Assembly (NCBI GenBank): GCA_021018995.1
Contig: CM037588.1
Span: 85,533,765 to 85,597,764 of the forward strand
Direction: 5' to 3'
Length of the DNA stretch: 64,000 nucleotides
From: Chloranthus sessilifolius
Lineage: Eukaryota; Streptophyta; Magnoliopsida; Chloranthales; Chloranthaceae
The position numbers and the translations under genes are program-made. The notes under the pieces are model-generated. The model was not told the DNA's origin. It saw only the letters and a list, made by a program, of their open reading frames with translations, and did not search any database. Below are positions 1 through 9,600 of the stretch, piece after piece; position 1 is the stretch's first letter; each line of letters begins with the position of its first letter.

Positions 1-249
1 AAGCGATGGCGTGAGTGTGACTGGGCTGGAGGGATGGGGAGACGTTTGAGGTGTGGTGGGCGCGGGGTATAGGGATATGAAGGGTTTGTATATGGGGAGG
101 TATGATGGGATGGTGATGGGTTTGTGGATGAAGTGGGGTAAATTGAGGACGATGGAGTTGTGCATTGAGCGGGATGGTTTGGATATGGAGGGGCAGTGGG
201 TGGAAGGGGGGGGTATAAAGGGTTTGTGGCATGGAGGGATGATGAGGGG

Positions 250-687
250 TTAGTAGATGAAATGGGATAGATTGGGGATGATGGAGTTGTGCATGGAGTG
301 GGGTAATTCGGGGGCGATGGAGGGGTGTACGGGGTAAATTAGGTGGTGGGATTTGAAGGTGTGTAGGGAATGGGGTAACTTGAGGATTGTAGAGTAATGT
401 ATTGGGTGGAGGGACTTGAGGGTGTGTATGGGGTAGGATAGTATGGGGCATGAGGGAATGTGATGATTTATGTGTGACGGAGGAGTGTATGGGGTAAATT
501 GGGCGTGGGGTGGATATGCATATGATTGCGGTGGGGCTGTGCCCGCTTGGATTTGATATGCGGGAGCGGGGGTGGAAAAATACTGCCCTAAATCTAAGGG
601 CTCCTCTTGGCAAGCTGGTGTGGGAAAATAATCGGCAAGATACAGTGGCTCGATCACCCCAACAAATAGTTCATCCTCGATCGGCAT
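250..687 (-). pseudogene. Proline/histidine-rich continuation of Tat gag-pol
   Basis: A minus-strand open stretch of 145 codons. It begins with an acidic segment (EDELFVGVIEPLYLADY) and continues as low-complexity Pro/His/Ser/Tyr sequence. It lies downstream of the zinc-finger-like segment, in the position of the gag-protease linker of Tat/Ogre polyproteins. The plus strand here is G-rich (many GGGG and GGATGG words), and that composition alone keeps several frames open. I see no protease motif, so this is treated as linker. Bases 1-249 have the same G-rich composition and show nothing else I can name. Confidence 0.45.
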
Positions 688-816
688 GGGGAGTGAAAAT
701 TCCTCCTGATTGCTAATATAATCTAAAGGGTCAAACTCTTCTTCTTCTTCCTCTATCCAATGTATGTTAGGCCTGGGGCCTCCTGGGTGCAGTGGTAGAG
801 GGGCTTAATGGATGTT

Positions 817-1089
817 CTAGTTCTGCCCTTGGGGAAGTGGCAGGGGTATGATCTTTCCTACCTCTATCAGATCTTGGACCGCGTGCTTTAATGGGAAGCA
901 CTGGTCCGTAGGGTGACCTGGTTCCTGGTGGAAATTGTAATGCAGATTCAGATCATAATTCCTTGGTATTGGGTGGGGTGGTGGGCGAGGTTGGAGTAAA
1001 TTGACCAAGCCTTTCTGTAGTAACACCGGTAGTAAGACACTAAAGGATTGCCCCAACGGGGTGAATACTCGTTCAAAACATGCTTTCAT
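817..1089 (-). pseudogene. Tat gag C-terminal zinc-finger-like segment
   Basis: A 90-codon minus-strand segment containing HYNFHQEPGHPTDQCFPLKH followed by a helix-like AVQDLIEVG. Tat/Ogre Gag-Pol proteins have a C-x-x-H-x-x-x-x-H-x-x-x-x-C type finger just before a conserved 'L+xAIQDLI' stretch. Here the leading Cys is replaced (YNFHQ), while the following His, His and Cys remain. It lies about 290 bases downstream of the gag core, and the intervening frame contains stops. Probably once an RNA-binding finger, now degraded. Confidence 0.6.
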
Positions 1090-1373
1090 CTGTTCCGGGG
1101 TAAACGAGGCTCTTGGTCCGTTGCTTGGCCTTGATACTTGCTCAAAACTGGTCGGGGGTGGTTGTGTAACCTGGAGTTGTATCGGGGGGGCGTTGGTATT
1201 GGCCTGGGGTAAACAATATTCTATACCTCTATCCCTGGTCTTCTTTCAATTCTTGGTTCGGCGGCTTTTCGAACCCCGATGGCCCCGTTGGCCACATTCC
1301 TTCCTAACCTGCCCTCTCTAATGGTGTCTTTGCAACGATTGGCGTTTCGGACCAGATCAGCAAAACTTGGCTG

Positions 1374-2468
1374 CTACTGATATACTAAAAAATATGCGAT
1401 GACTGGGAGGGCTCCTTTGGTTATCAATTCAATCTGCTCATCATCGGGGATCCGATGAGTTACCTGAGCGGCTAAGGCCCTCCACCTCCCCAAGTAAGCA
1501 CTGAATGTTTCATCATGTCTTTGCTTTAATCGGGCCAAGTCTGACTTCCTTGCTTCTATGTCCATGTTATAGACATATTGTTCTTGAAATAAGCGTGTCA
1601 GATTTTTCCAATTTTTCATAATAGACGGTTCCAGGGATGTGAACCATCTCAGTGTTGGGCCCGTTAAACTCTTCTGGAACACTTTGATGAGGAGTCGTTC
1701 ATCTCCGCCATACTGGCACATATCCCCGCAGTAAGACTTCAAGTGGGCGATGGGGTTGCCAGTGCCATTATACTTATCGAATGATGGCATCTTGAATTTC
1801 TGTGGCAAGGGTACATCAGAGAACAGGCATAAGTCTGAAAAGTCCGTTGAGTGTAGTTCTATTCCTCCCATCTTCATCAGCTGCTTCTGTATTCTGTCTA
1901 TCTGTTCTTTCAGCTGCTCTGGTTCCTTTGAGGCCGTAGCGGGGACCGCTTCCCCATGATTTGGTTCGACCCTAGGTGTGATGATGGTGGGCACGGGAGG
2001 GTTAAAACTGGCAGCTCCTCCACTGTTGCAAATCTCATCCTCCTCGTACTGTTGGTCATGGTATTGGTGAGGGGTGAGCTCTGCTATTTGGACTTGGGGG
2101 GTGATGGGTTGGATGACCTGGTGGGGCCATATGGTTTGTAGGGGATGAGAAGGGATAAATGGGTGAGCATTTTGTGGGTAAGTGATGTGCTGAGTTGGGT
2201 ACACGTTCTGGGGGTGTAATTGAGGTGGTGGGATGTTGTGGTTTGGAGGAATGGGATGGATCGGATTTCCCATTGGAGGTGGGATGGGGGCGTAAGGGGT
2301 ATAGGTGAATGAAGGGTATTGGTGGGGAGGTATGGGGTTAGTGAATGGGCTTTGATGAGTGTGGGCGGATGGGCCTCGGGTTTGAGGGATTTGGGTTGGA
2401 TGGTTTTGGAAGGCTTGGACTGATGGGCCTTCGGCCTGTGTGTGGGGCTTAATATGACTTTGGGTCAA
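1374..2468 (-). pseudogene. gag: Tat/Ogre-type gag core (retrotransposon gag domain)
   Basis: A 364-codon minus-strand frame. The first 150 or so residues are Pro/His/Gln-rich. After a short coiled-coil-like stretch (EPEQLKEQIDRIQKQLMKMG, residues about 183-202) comes the capsid-like gag core, with FKMPSFDKYNGTGNP, YCGDMCQYGGDERLL, SLTGPTLRWFTSL and FSAYLGRWRALAAQV. This is the Retrotrans_gag pattern of the Tat/Ogre branch (a particle-forming nucleocapsid precursor). The frame ends at a stop at 1374, just before the zinc-finger-like segment at 817-1089. Upstream proline-rich coding is in other frames, so the gene is disrupted. Confidence 0.8.
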
Positions 2469-3511
2469 TGGGCCTTGTTGAGTTTGGGTTACTGGGCCAT
2501 GAGGGGGTTGGGTTTCTGTCCATGGGCCCTGGGCTTGGGTTTGATAGATTTGGGTCCAAAGGCCCTAGGGGGCTTGGACCTGGACCTGGGTCTGATGGGC
2601 TCGGGCTTGGGCCGATGGGTTTTGAGGGTTTTGGGCCTGGGCTTGGGTCTGATGGGCTTGGGCCCATGGGTTTTGAGGGTCTTGGGTCTGGGCCTGGGCC
2701 TGATGGGCTTGGACCCATGGGTTTAGAGGTGTTTGGGTTGGGGCCTGGGCCTGATGGGCTTGGGCCCATGGGTTTTGAGGGTCTTGGGTCTGGGCCCATT
2801 GCTCTAGAGGTGTTTGGGCTGGGGCCCATGGATTTGTGTGGGTTTGGGTCTAGAATTGAGGTGGGGGATTTTGGGAGGTATGGACGAAGGGTGGTTGGGC
2901 ATGGTTTGGAGGGAATGGGGTATGGAGGTTTTGGACATTTGGATGAGGGGTTTGAGAGGTAGGGTTGCGAGAAGCAGCCCACAGAGCGTACATCATTCTC
3001 ATGTCCTCCATCGAGGGCATGGATTCAGGTGTGAGAGTGGGGGGTGATGGCTCACTTAAGGATGGATGTGGTTGGGAGAAATTTGGCATGGCCCGGGTAA
3101 ATGGGGGGGTATGTTGGGATGTGGATGGGCCATGTGGTGGGAATGGTATGTGAGATGGGGTGGATGGGATGTAGGATTTTGGGGGCATGGGTGATGAGAG
3201 GGATGGAACGTGAGAAGTAGGAGGGGATGGGACTCCCTAGGGGGTCTTTGGAAGTATGGGGATGCGGTAAGGGTGTTTGGATGGGAGATGGGGATGTAGG
3301 GATCGGTTGGGAAATGAGGGGTTTTAATAGGGGATGAAAAAGGGGTATGTTGGGAGAATGTAAGGGAAGGGGATGAGGTGGAGGTGAACACGGGCGCCCC
3401 AAATGGGCCCGTGATATCGAACCTGGTTTGGGTGAAGGTGTCGAAGATCGGGTCTTCTCCTATACCGGAATGGGAAGGGGATGACGGTGGGGATGTATCA
3501 GCTCTTGACAT
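2449..3511 (-). pseudogene. Proline-rich N-terminal part of Tat gag, frameshifted
   Basis: Three overlapping minus-strand frames (3511-3056, 3188-2850, 2982-2449) together cover this stretch. The first opens MSRADTSPPSSPSHSG, the second includes MPSMEDMRMMYALWAASR, and the third is a repeat of SKPMGPSPS-type units. The composition (Pro, Ser, His) and the position between leader and gag core fit the disordered N-terminal half of a Tat-type Gag. The frame changes at least twice, so no single protein can be read. Start at 3511 is the first ATG after the leader in this reading; confidence in it is low. Confidence 0.55.
2594..2803. repeat. 51-bp coding minisatellite in Tat gag
   Basis: The words GATGGGCTTGG...CCATGGG recur at 2651, 2702 and 2753 (period 51), with a diverged copy at 2594 (57 bases earlier). 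Because 51 is a multiple of three, the minus strand reads a 17-residue repeat of the form GPxPxPRPSKPMGPSPS. The plus strand is very G-rich. Confidence 0.8.
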
Positions 3512-4114
3512 GATCCGCTAACGAGTGTTGTACCGATGTTGCGGGTAAGGGCCAAATACCTTCCTGGTTCTTCTCCTACGGGCCGGGTTTGAGGTCGCCG
3601 TAGTGATGGCCACACCAAGGTATATTTTTTATTGTTTTTCTTTGTGTGTTTTTTTTGGGTTTTGGAAAATGATGATGATTTTATTTTTTTATTTTTGAAA
3701 GGTGAATTTTTTTGTTGTTATTTTTGATTTTTTATTTTGATTTTTGGTATGAAGGTGGATTTTTTGAAGATGAGGATTTTCTTTCTCTCTTTTTTTTTTC
3801 AAATTGCAATTAACTCCCCTCTACTTAGATGAATGATGACCTGGTGCCCAGGGTCAACTCCCGTTTCGGGCGATATATGTACCTTTAGTAGGTCCCACTA
3901 CAGATCTCGACACACTGGAAGAAGCAAAGGAAACCTTTCGTTACATTGAAGGCGAGGAATCCACGAATGACCCGATCCCCGAGCAAATCAATAAGAAGTC
4001 GCCTTTTTGACCGGGGCATATTGGGTGTTAGAGAATGGGAGGCTACCGTGACACTAATACCGCTAATCGGGAATTGGGGTGGTGGATTGGGCCTCGTGTC
4101 GGGTTGTCTTTCAA

Positions 4115-4264
4115 AGATATATCGGCGATATATTATGCACCACCAAAAAGTATATAGATTTATGGGCGATATACTATATACGCTATTTAAATCGGGATTT
4201 TACCGGTGTATACATTATATACGTAGTAAATCTGGCTTTTTTGGGCGATATATTATATACGCCG
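4115..4264. repeat. Four near-palindromic GGCGATATA/TATACGCC repeats in Tat leader
   Basis: Copies at about 4122-4141, 4163-4183, 4202-4224 and 4242-4264. Each has a GC arm (GGCGAT or CCGGTGTATA) and an inverted arm (TATACGCC, TATACGCT or TATACGTA) around an AT core. The last copy is the most symmetrical. They match the pattern of the LTR palindromes at 6173-6290. Confidence 0.7.
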
Positions 4265-4777
4265 GTAAAAGGTTCTGTCAATTATATTTTGACAGTGGAC
4301 AACAAGCCCGAATGTGTGTCTTTGAACTGGTTTCTTGGGAGAAATGCTCCCGGGGACTGCTGTGTATGTTATCGGGTCCCTCCTTTCCGTTTCCTAGGGA
4401 TACACGGCTGAATTTTGGATTTTCTACGCTCTCACCAATGCGGGTTTTACAGCTTGATCGGAATTGGCAACCCAACCGTTATATCTCCTAAGACAAGCGC
4501 CTTCTCGTAATCGGAAGGTGGTTCTTTTCAGGATCATCACCACTAGGGCTGCCGCCTTACTGGGAATCGGGTAAATTGTATCTGTGCCTAAACCCCCCGA
4601 AAACTATCCAAAAATGTAAAAATAAATTCAATTATATCCGCATACTGTTGGTTCACTTTTAATTACAAACTTTTATAGGGGAGTGAGATTAAGTCCAAAA
4701 TCGAGTCGGGGATGACAAACCCGTGCCGCCTCAACGGGCCGGCGTTCAAAGGTGAAATATGATGACCAAAATAAAAT

Positions 4778-4930
4778 GCGCAAGTAGGCCCGCCAAACGG
4801 CTTAGGCTTGTAAATGACCGAAATTAAAATGACGTAAAAATGTTAAGCGGCTAAACGTTAAGGGCTTAAATGACTAGAATCGTAAAAGCTGAAATTTAAG
4901 GCGCAAGTAGGCCCGCCAAATGGCTAAGGC
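4778..4930. repeat. Direct duplication in Tat leader, 123-bp spacing
   Basis: GCGCAAGTAGGCCCGCCAAA occurs at 4778-4797 and again at 4901-4920, each followed by a near-identical YGGCTWAGGC. The intervening bases also contain repeated 'TAAATGAC' and 'GTAAAA' words, suggesting an old tandem duplication. Confidence 0.7.
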
Positions 4931-5082
4931 ACTTAAAGGACTGAATCGTAGGGGTGAGTACGTTAGTAAAAACAATAAAAAATAACGAAAAATAGCAGCA
5001 AATTAGAACAAAAAATAGCCGTGGTTAGTAAAATACTAAAATAAAAGGAAAGGCCAACAAGAGGGGAAGCGCTAGAGTGAAA

Positions 5083-5100
5083 TCCCCAGCAGAGTCGCCA
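5083..5100 (-). other. Primer-binding site, tRNA-Arg type
   Basis: On the minus strand this reads TGGCGACTCTGCTGGGGA, two bases (GA) downstream of the LTR end at 5103. It begins with TGG as expected for pairing with a CCA-tailed tRNA. I assign tRNA-Arg from knowledge of Ogre-like elements, not from a tRNA in this window. Confidence 0.75.
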
Positions 5101-5802
5101 TCTGTACGACCGTGGATCCGCTCGAACCCGTCGCGGCGATGCGCTCGCTTTTAATGAAAATGTAGAGTCGCCACCCGGAGCTTTTGGTGACCCGGGAAAC
5201 CTTCAAATCGATATTTTGAGCACTGAAGTGCTAAATATGACTCTGATTTATCGGTCTTTGCCAGAGGCTCTAGGGTAGGGGCTTCGGTTATCGATCGGGA
5301 AGGGTTTAGGCACCCGATCAACCCGCACGTAGCGGTCTCTATCTATGGCCAAAATAAAAATAAAGAGGGTGGAGTTTCCCCTTGCCCGAAGGCAATACGG
5401 TCCTATCAATCTTTGAGCCAAACTGAAATTTCGGCGGCGTAACGGCTTGAATCCTTGGACAGAGGAGACACCAAGAAGGTAGGGGAAGAGAGGGGTGAGC
5501 CGGAGCTCACGGGCCCTTATTGCACCGTGGAAGATCTTCGCTTTGGCGTGCTTCCGATGGCTTAAATGGTGTGAAAATGAGTTCTAATGCTAGGATTCAA
5601 TAAAATAGGAAGTATAGGGTAAGGCCAAAGGCTAGACTTTGGCTAAAGGGAGTGATCTAATGGTTGAAATGGATTAGAAAAGATGAACTAAGCTTGCTGG
5701 AATTCTAGAAAAATGTGTGCATTTTCTCTCACTAGGGTTGTCTCTTAAGCTCCAAATCCTTAACCTCCAATTTTTTCCATCAACTTAAGGAAGAGGGGGG
5801 CC

Positions 5803-5818
5803 TCTGTATTTATAGAGA
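5803..5818 (-). promoter_or_regulatory. TATA box in Tat LTR
   Basis: The minus strand reads CTCTATAAATACAGA, the counterpart of TCTATAAATAGAG at 37224 in the solo LTR. It should mark the U3/R promoter, with transcription running leftward into gag. Confidence 0.6.
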
Positions 5819-6172
5819 AGAGGTGGATTAGGGGCTTACTTAAGAGCTAATGGGTTTAGAAATTAGGTAATCTCCCCATCTAAGGTTTTCTAGGTTTTCC
5901 AGGTCCTAGGGTTTTGGGGAAACTGATCTCAATGGCAGATGATGGGGTGAGACCAAAGGTGACTTAAGGGTTGCCAATAAGCTCAAAGGGGGTACAACCA
6001 ATCTTAAGATACCCACCTTAACTAAGGGGATGGTCAAAGGGCCAAACTAGATGAAGGAAATTCGAGCAACTGATGACAGTTACTGTAACTAAGGGGATGG
6101 TCAAAGGGCCAAACTCACCAAAATCAGGGGAGTTTTGAGAAGATGGAACCCGTGGTGGGTCCCACCTATACT

Positions 6173-6290
6173 GGGCGTATATATTATATATGCCCGGCCA
6201 AATTTTCCTCAAAATAGGCAGGCATATATAATATATACGCCTGACTAATCTGGGGCAAAAATGGCTGGGCGTATGTAATATCTACGCCTG
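6173..6290. repeat. Three near-palindromes in Tat LTR (GGCGTATA...TATACGCC)
   Basis: Copies at 6173-6195, 6219-6243 and 6266-6288. Each has about 8-10 bp arms with a GC clamp (GGGCGTATA or AGGCATATA, paired with TATACGCCT or TATATGCCC) around a TAATA or TATTA core. The related LTRs at 36431 and 39374 have four copies each. Confidence 0.8.
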
Positions 6291-6676
6291 AGTAAAAGTC
6301 CTATGATTTTATGTGAAACTTCAATCGGCCATAACTTTCGAACCGTAGCTCCAAATTGGGTGATCTTTGGCTCGTTGGAAAGCTAGAGAAGTCCTCTTTC
6401 CAATGATATATGGTTCATCCTTGGTAATGGTCTGTGTGAAATTCTGTAGCTCTCCTCCCATCAACCGCCAGAAGGGTTTAAGTTAGGCCTGGGAAGGGAT
6501 TCTAGGGTGTAGGGGTGACTTCTAAGGATTGGGGGAATGGCTCTAAAGGTCTTAGGGTGATTTCTACTGGTCTAGGTAGGTTCCTAAGGGCTCAGGAGGT
6601 GCCATCGGAAGCACAGGAGTACATCTCTCCAGAAGTATAGATTGATCGGGCCTTGGGCCGAATTTGGGTGTCTATA

Positions 6677-9600
6677 GGTACGTAAATGCTTGAACGTTAT
6701 TGCTTGAACGTGAATGCTTGAACATAAATGTTTGAACCTGAATGCTTGAACGTTATTGCTTGAATGTGAATGCTTGAACATGAATGCATGAACGAGAATG
6801 CTTGAACGTGAATGCTTAAACCTGAATGTATGAAAATGAATGTTTAATTGATAGTGACATGCTTGAACGTGAATGCATGAACATGAATGCTAGACAGATA
6901 GCGACACGTTTGAACGAGAATGATTGAACGTGTGAATGCCTGAACATGAATGTTTGAACACGAATGCTTGAGCATGAATGCTCAAACTTGAATGCTCGAA
7001 CCTGAATGCTTTAACATGAATGCTTAAACGTGAATGCTTGCCCATGAATGCATGAACATCAATGCTAGAAAATGAATGCTTGAGAGACATTGAAATGCTT
7101 GAACGTCAATGCTTGAAATTGAATGTGTGAACCTGAAAGCTTGAACGTGAATATTGGTACATGAATGCTTGAACCTGAATGCTTGAACCTAAATGCTTGA
7201 ACGTTATTGCTAGAATGTGAATGCTTGGACATGAAAGCTTGAACATGAATGATCGAACGTGAATGCTTGAGCATGAATGCATGAACATGAATGATTGAAC
7301 GTGAATGCTTTAACCTTAATGCATGAAAATGAATGCTAAATAGATAGTGACATGCTTGGACGTGAATGCTTGAACGTGAATGCTTGAACGTAAATGCTTG
7401 TATCTAAAGGCTTGAGTGTGATTGCTTGAACGTGAATACTTGAATGTGAAGGGTTGAGCATGAATGCTTGACGTAAATACTTGAACATGGATGCCTGAAC
7501 GTGAATGCTTGATAGATCGTGACACACTTAAACGTGAATGCATGAACATGATTGCTTACATGTGAATGCTTGAACGTTATTGCTTGAGCGTGAATGCTTG
7601 TACCAGAATGCTTGAACGTGATTGCTTGACCTTAAATACCTGAACATGAATGCTTGAACGTTAATTCTTAAACGTGAAGGCTTGAATGTGAATGCTTGAA
7701 CATGAATGCTTGAATGTGAATGTTTGATAGATAGTGACATGCTTGAACATGAATGCTTCATAGATAGTTACACGCTTGAACGTGAATGCTTGAATGTGTG
7801 AATTCTTGAACGGGAAAGCTAGAACCTAAATAATTAAACATGAATGCTTGAACATGAATGCTTGATCATCTATGCTTGAACGTGAATGCTTGAGCATGAA
7901 TGCTTGAATGTGAATGCTTAATTGATAGTGATACGCTTTAACGTGAATGCTTGATAGATAGTTACACGCTTCAATGTGACATGCTTTAATTTGAATGGTT
8001 GAATGCTTGAACATGAATGCTAGAAAGTAGATGCTTGAACGTGAATGCTTGATTGATGTGACACGCTTGAACGTGAATGCTTGCATGTGAGGGCTTGAAC
8101 GCGATTGCTAGAACATGAATGCTTGAACATGAATGTTTGAGCGTGAATGCTTGAACAGGAATGGTTGAAAGTGAATGCTTGAAAATGAATGCTTGATAGA
8201 TTGTGACACGCTTGGACGTGAATGCTTTAACATGAAAGCTTGAACGCGAATTCTTGAACATGAATGCTTGAAAATGAATGGTTGAACGTAAATGCTAGAT
8301 TCATACTGGCACGCTTTAACATGAATGCTTGAACATGAATGCTTAAACGTCAAAGGTTGAACATGGATGCTTGAAGAAGAATGCTTGAACGTGCATGCTT
8401 GATTGTGAATGATTGAACGTGAATGGTCGAACATGAATGCTTGAACATGAATGCTTGACCATGATTCTTGAACCGAAATGCTTGAAAATGAATGCTTGGT
8501 AGATAGTGACATGAACACGAATGCTTGAACGTGAATGCTTTAACATGAATGCTTGAACATGATTGCTTGAACATGATTGCTTGAACCTAAATGCTTCAAC
8601 ATGAATGCTCGATAGATAGTGACAAGCTGGAACGTTTATGCTTGAAAGTGAATGCTCGAAATTGAATGCTTGAACCTAAATGCTTGGACGTGAATGCTGG
8701 ATAGATAGTGACATTCATGAACATGATTGCTTCATCAATAGTTACACGCTTGAACATGAATGCTTGAATGTGTGAATTCCTAAACGTGTAATATGGGAAT
8801 GCTTGAACCTGAATATTTGAACGTGAATACTTGAACATCAATTCTTGAACGTCAATCCTAGAACATGAATGCTTGAATGAGAATGCTTGACAGATAGTGA
8901 CATGCTTGAACGTGAATGCTTGACATATAGTTACACGCTTGAATGTGAATGCTTGATCATTAGTGACAGGCTTCAACGTGAATGTTTGCACGTGAGGGAT
9001 TGAACCTGATTGCTTGAAAATGAATTCTTGAACATGAATGCTTGAATGTGAATGGTTGAACATGAATGCTAGAACATGAATGCTTCAACAGGAATGCTTG
9101 GACGTGTGAATTCTTGAACGTGAATGCCTAAACTTAAATATTTGAACGTGAATGCTTGAACATGAATGCTTGTACGTGAATGCTTGTACATGAATGCTTA
9201 AACGTGAATGCTGGAATGTGGATGCTTGAACGTGAATGCTTGATAGATAGGGACACACTTGAACGTGAATGCTTTAACATGAATGCTTGAATGTGAATTC
9301 TTGAACGTAATTGTTTGAATGTGAATGTTTGAAAGGGAATCCTTGAACGTGAATGCAGTATTTATAGTGACACGCTTTAAATGGAGTGCTTGAATATGAA
9401 TGCTTGAACACGAAAGTTTGAATGTGAATGCAGTATTTATAGTGACACGCTTTAAATGGAGTGCTTGAACATGAATGCCTGAACACGAAAGTTTGAATGT
9501 GATTGCTTGAACCTGATTGCTTGAAAATGAATGCTTGAACATTAATGCTTGAATGAGAATGCTTGATCGTGAATGATCGAACGCGAATGCATGAACATGA

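Larger units (their letters stand above)
3512..5082 (-). other. Leader between primer-binding site and gag of the Tat element
   Basis: No convincing coding frame. 3620-3810 is T-rich on the plus strand (A-rich on the element strand). 4115-4264 holds four near-palindromes related to those in this element's LTR. 4778-4930 holds a 123-bp spaced duplication. Open frames on the plus strand at 3946-4491 and 4079-4411 overlap the palindromes and are antisense to the element, so they are not called. Confidence 0.6.
1..6676 (-). mobile_element. Tat/Ogre-lineage Ty3/gypsy retrotransposon, 5' part, cut by window edge
   Basis: Reading the minus strand from 6676 downward, the order is LTR (6676-5103), a 2-base spacer, a primer-binding site, a leader of about 1.6 kb, and a proline-rich gag. 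The gag core and zinc-finger-like segment resemble Tat/Ogre Gag, and the primer-binding site looks like the tRNA-Arg type used by Ogre-like elements; that assignment is from family knowledge. Pol and the 3' LTR would lie left of base 1. The outer end at 6676/6677 abuts the 14-bp minisatellite, so the element seems to have inserted into or next to it. The target duplication cannot be checked because the other end is missing. Confidence 0.82.
5103..6676 (-). repeat. 5' LTR of Tat/Ogre-like element
   Basis: About 1574 bp. On the minus strand it begins TATAGACACCCAAATTCGG (the related copies at 36431 and 39374 begin TGTAGACA, so the second base has mutated) and ends CGGTCGTACA. It aligns along its length with the plus-strand copy at 36431-37956, including the closing stretch with the CGCCGCGACGGG core. 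It contains three near-palindromes and a TATA box. Confidence 0.85.

Noticed and set aside
2442..2962. Gly/Leu/Met-rich plus-strand frames over the Tat gag
   Set aside because: Antisense shadows of the Pro-rich coding repeat.
3620..3810. T-rich stretch as the poly(A) tail of a reversed LINE or SINE
   Set aside because: No target duplication or retroposon body next to it; it fits an A-rich leader on the element strand.
5083..5100. Possible tRNA gene fragments (also 30076, 32904, 46650, 60669)
   Set aside because: Only 14-18 bases match tRNA 3' ends, and each is at LTR-internal borders; they are primer-binding sites.
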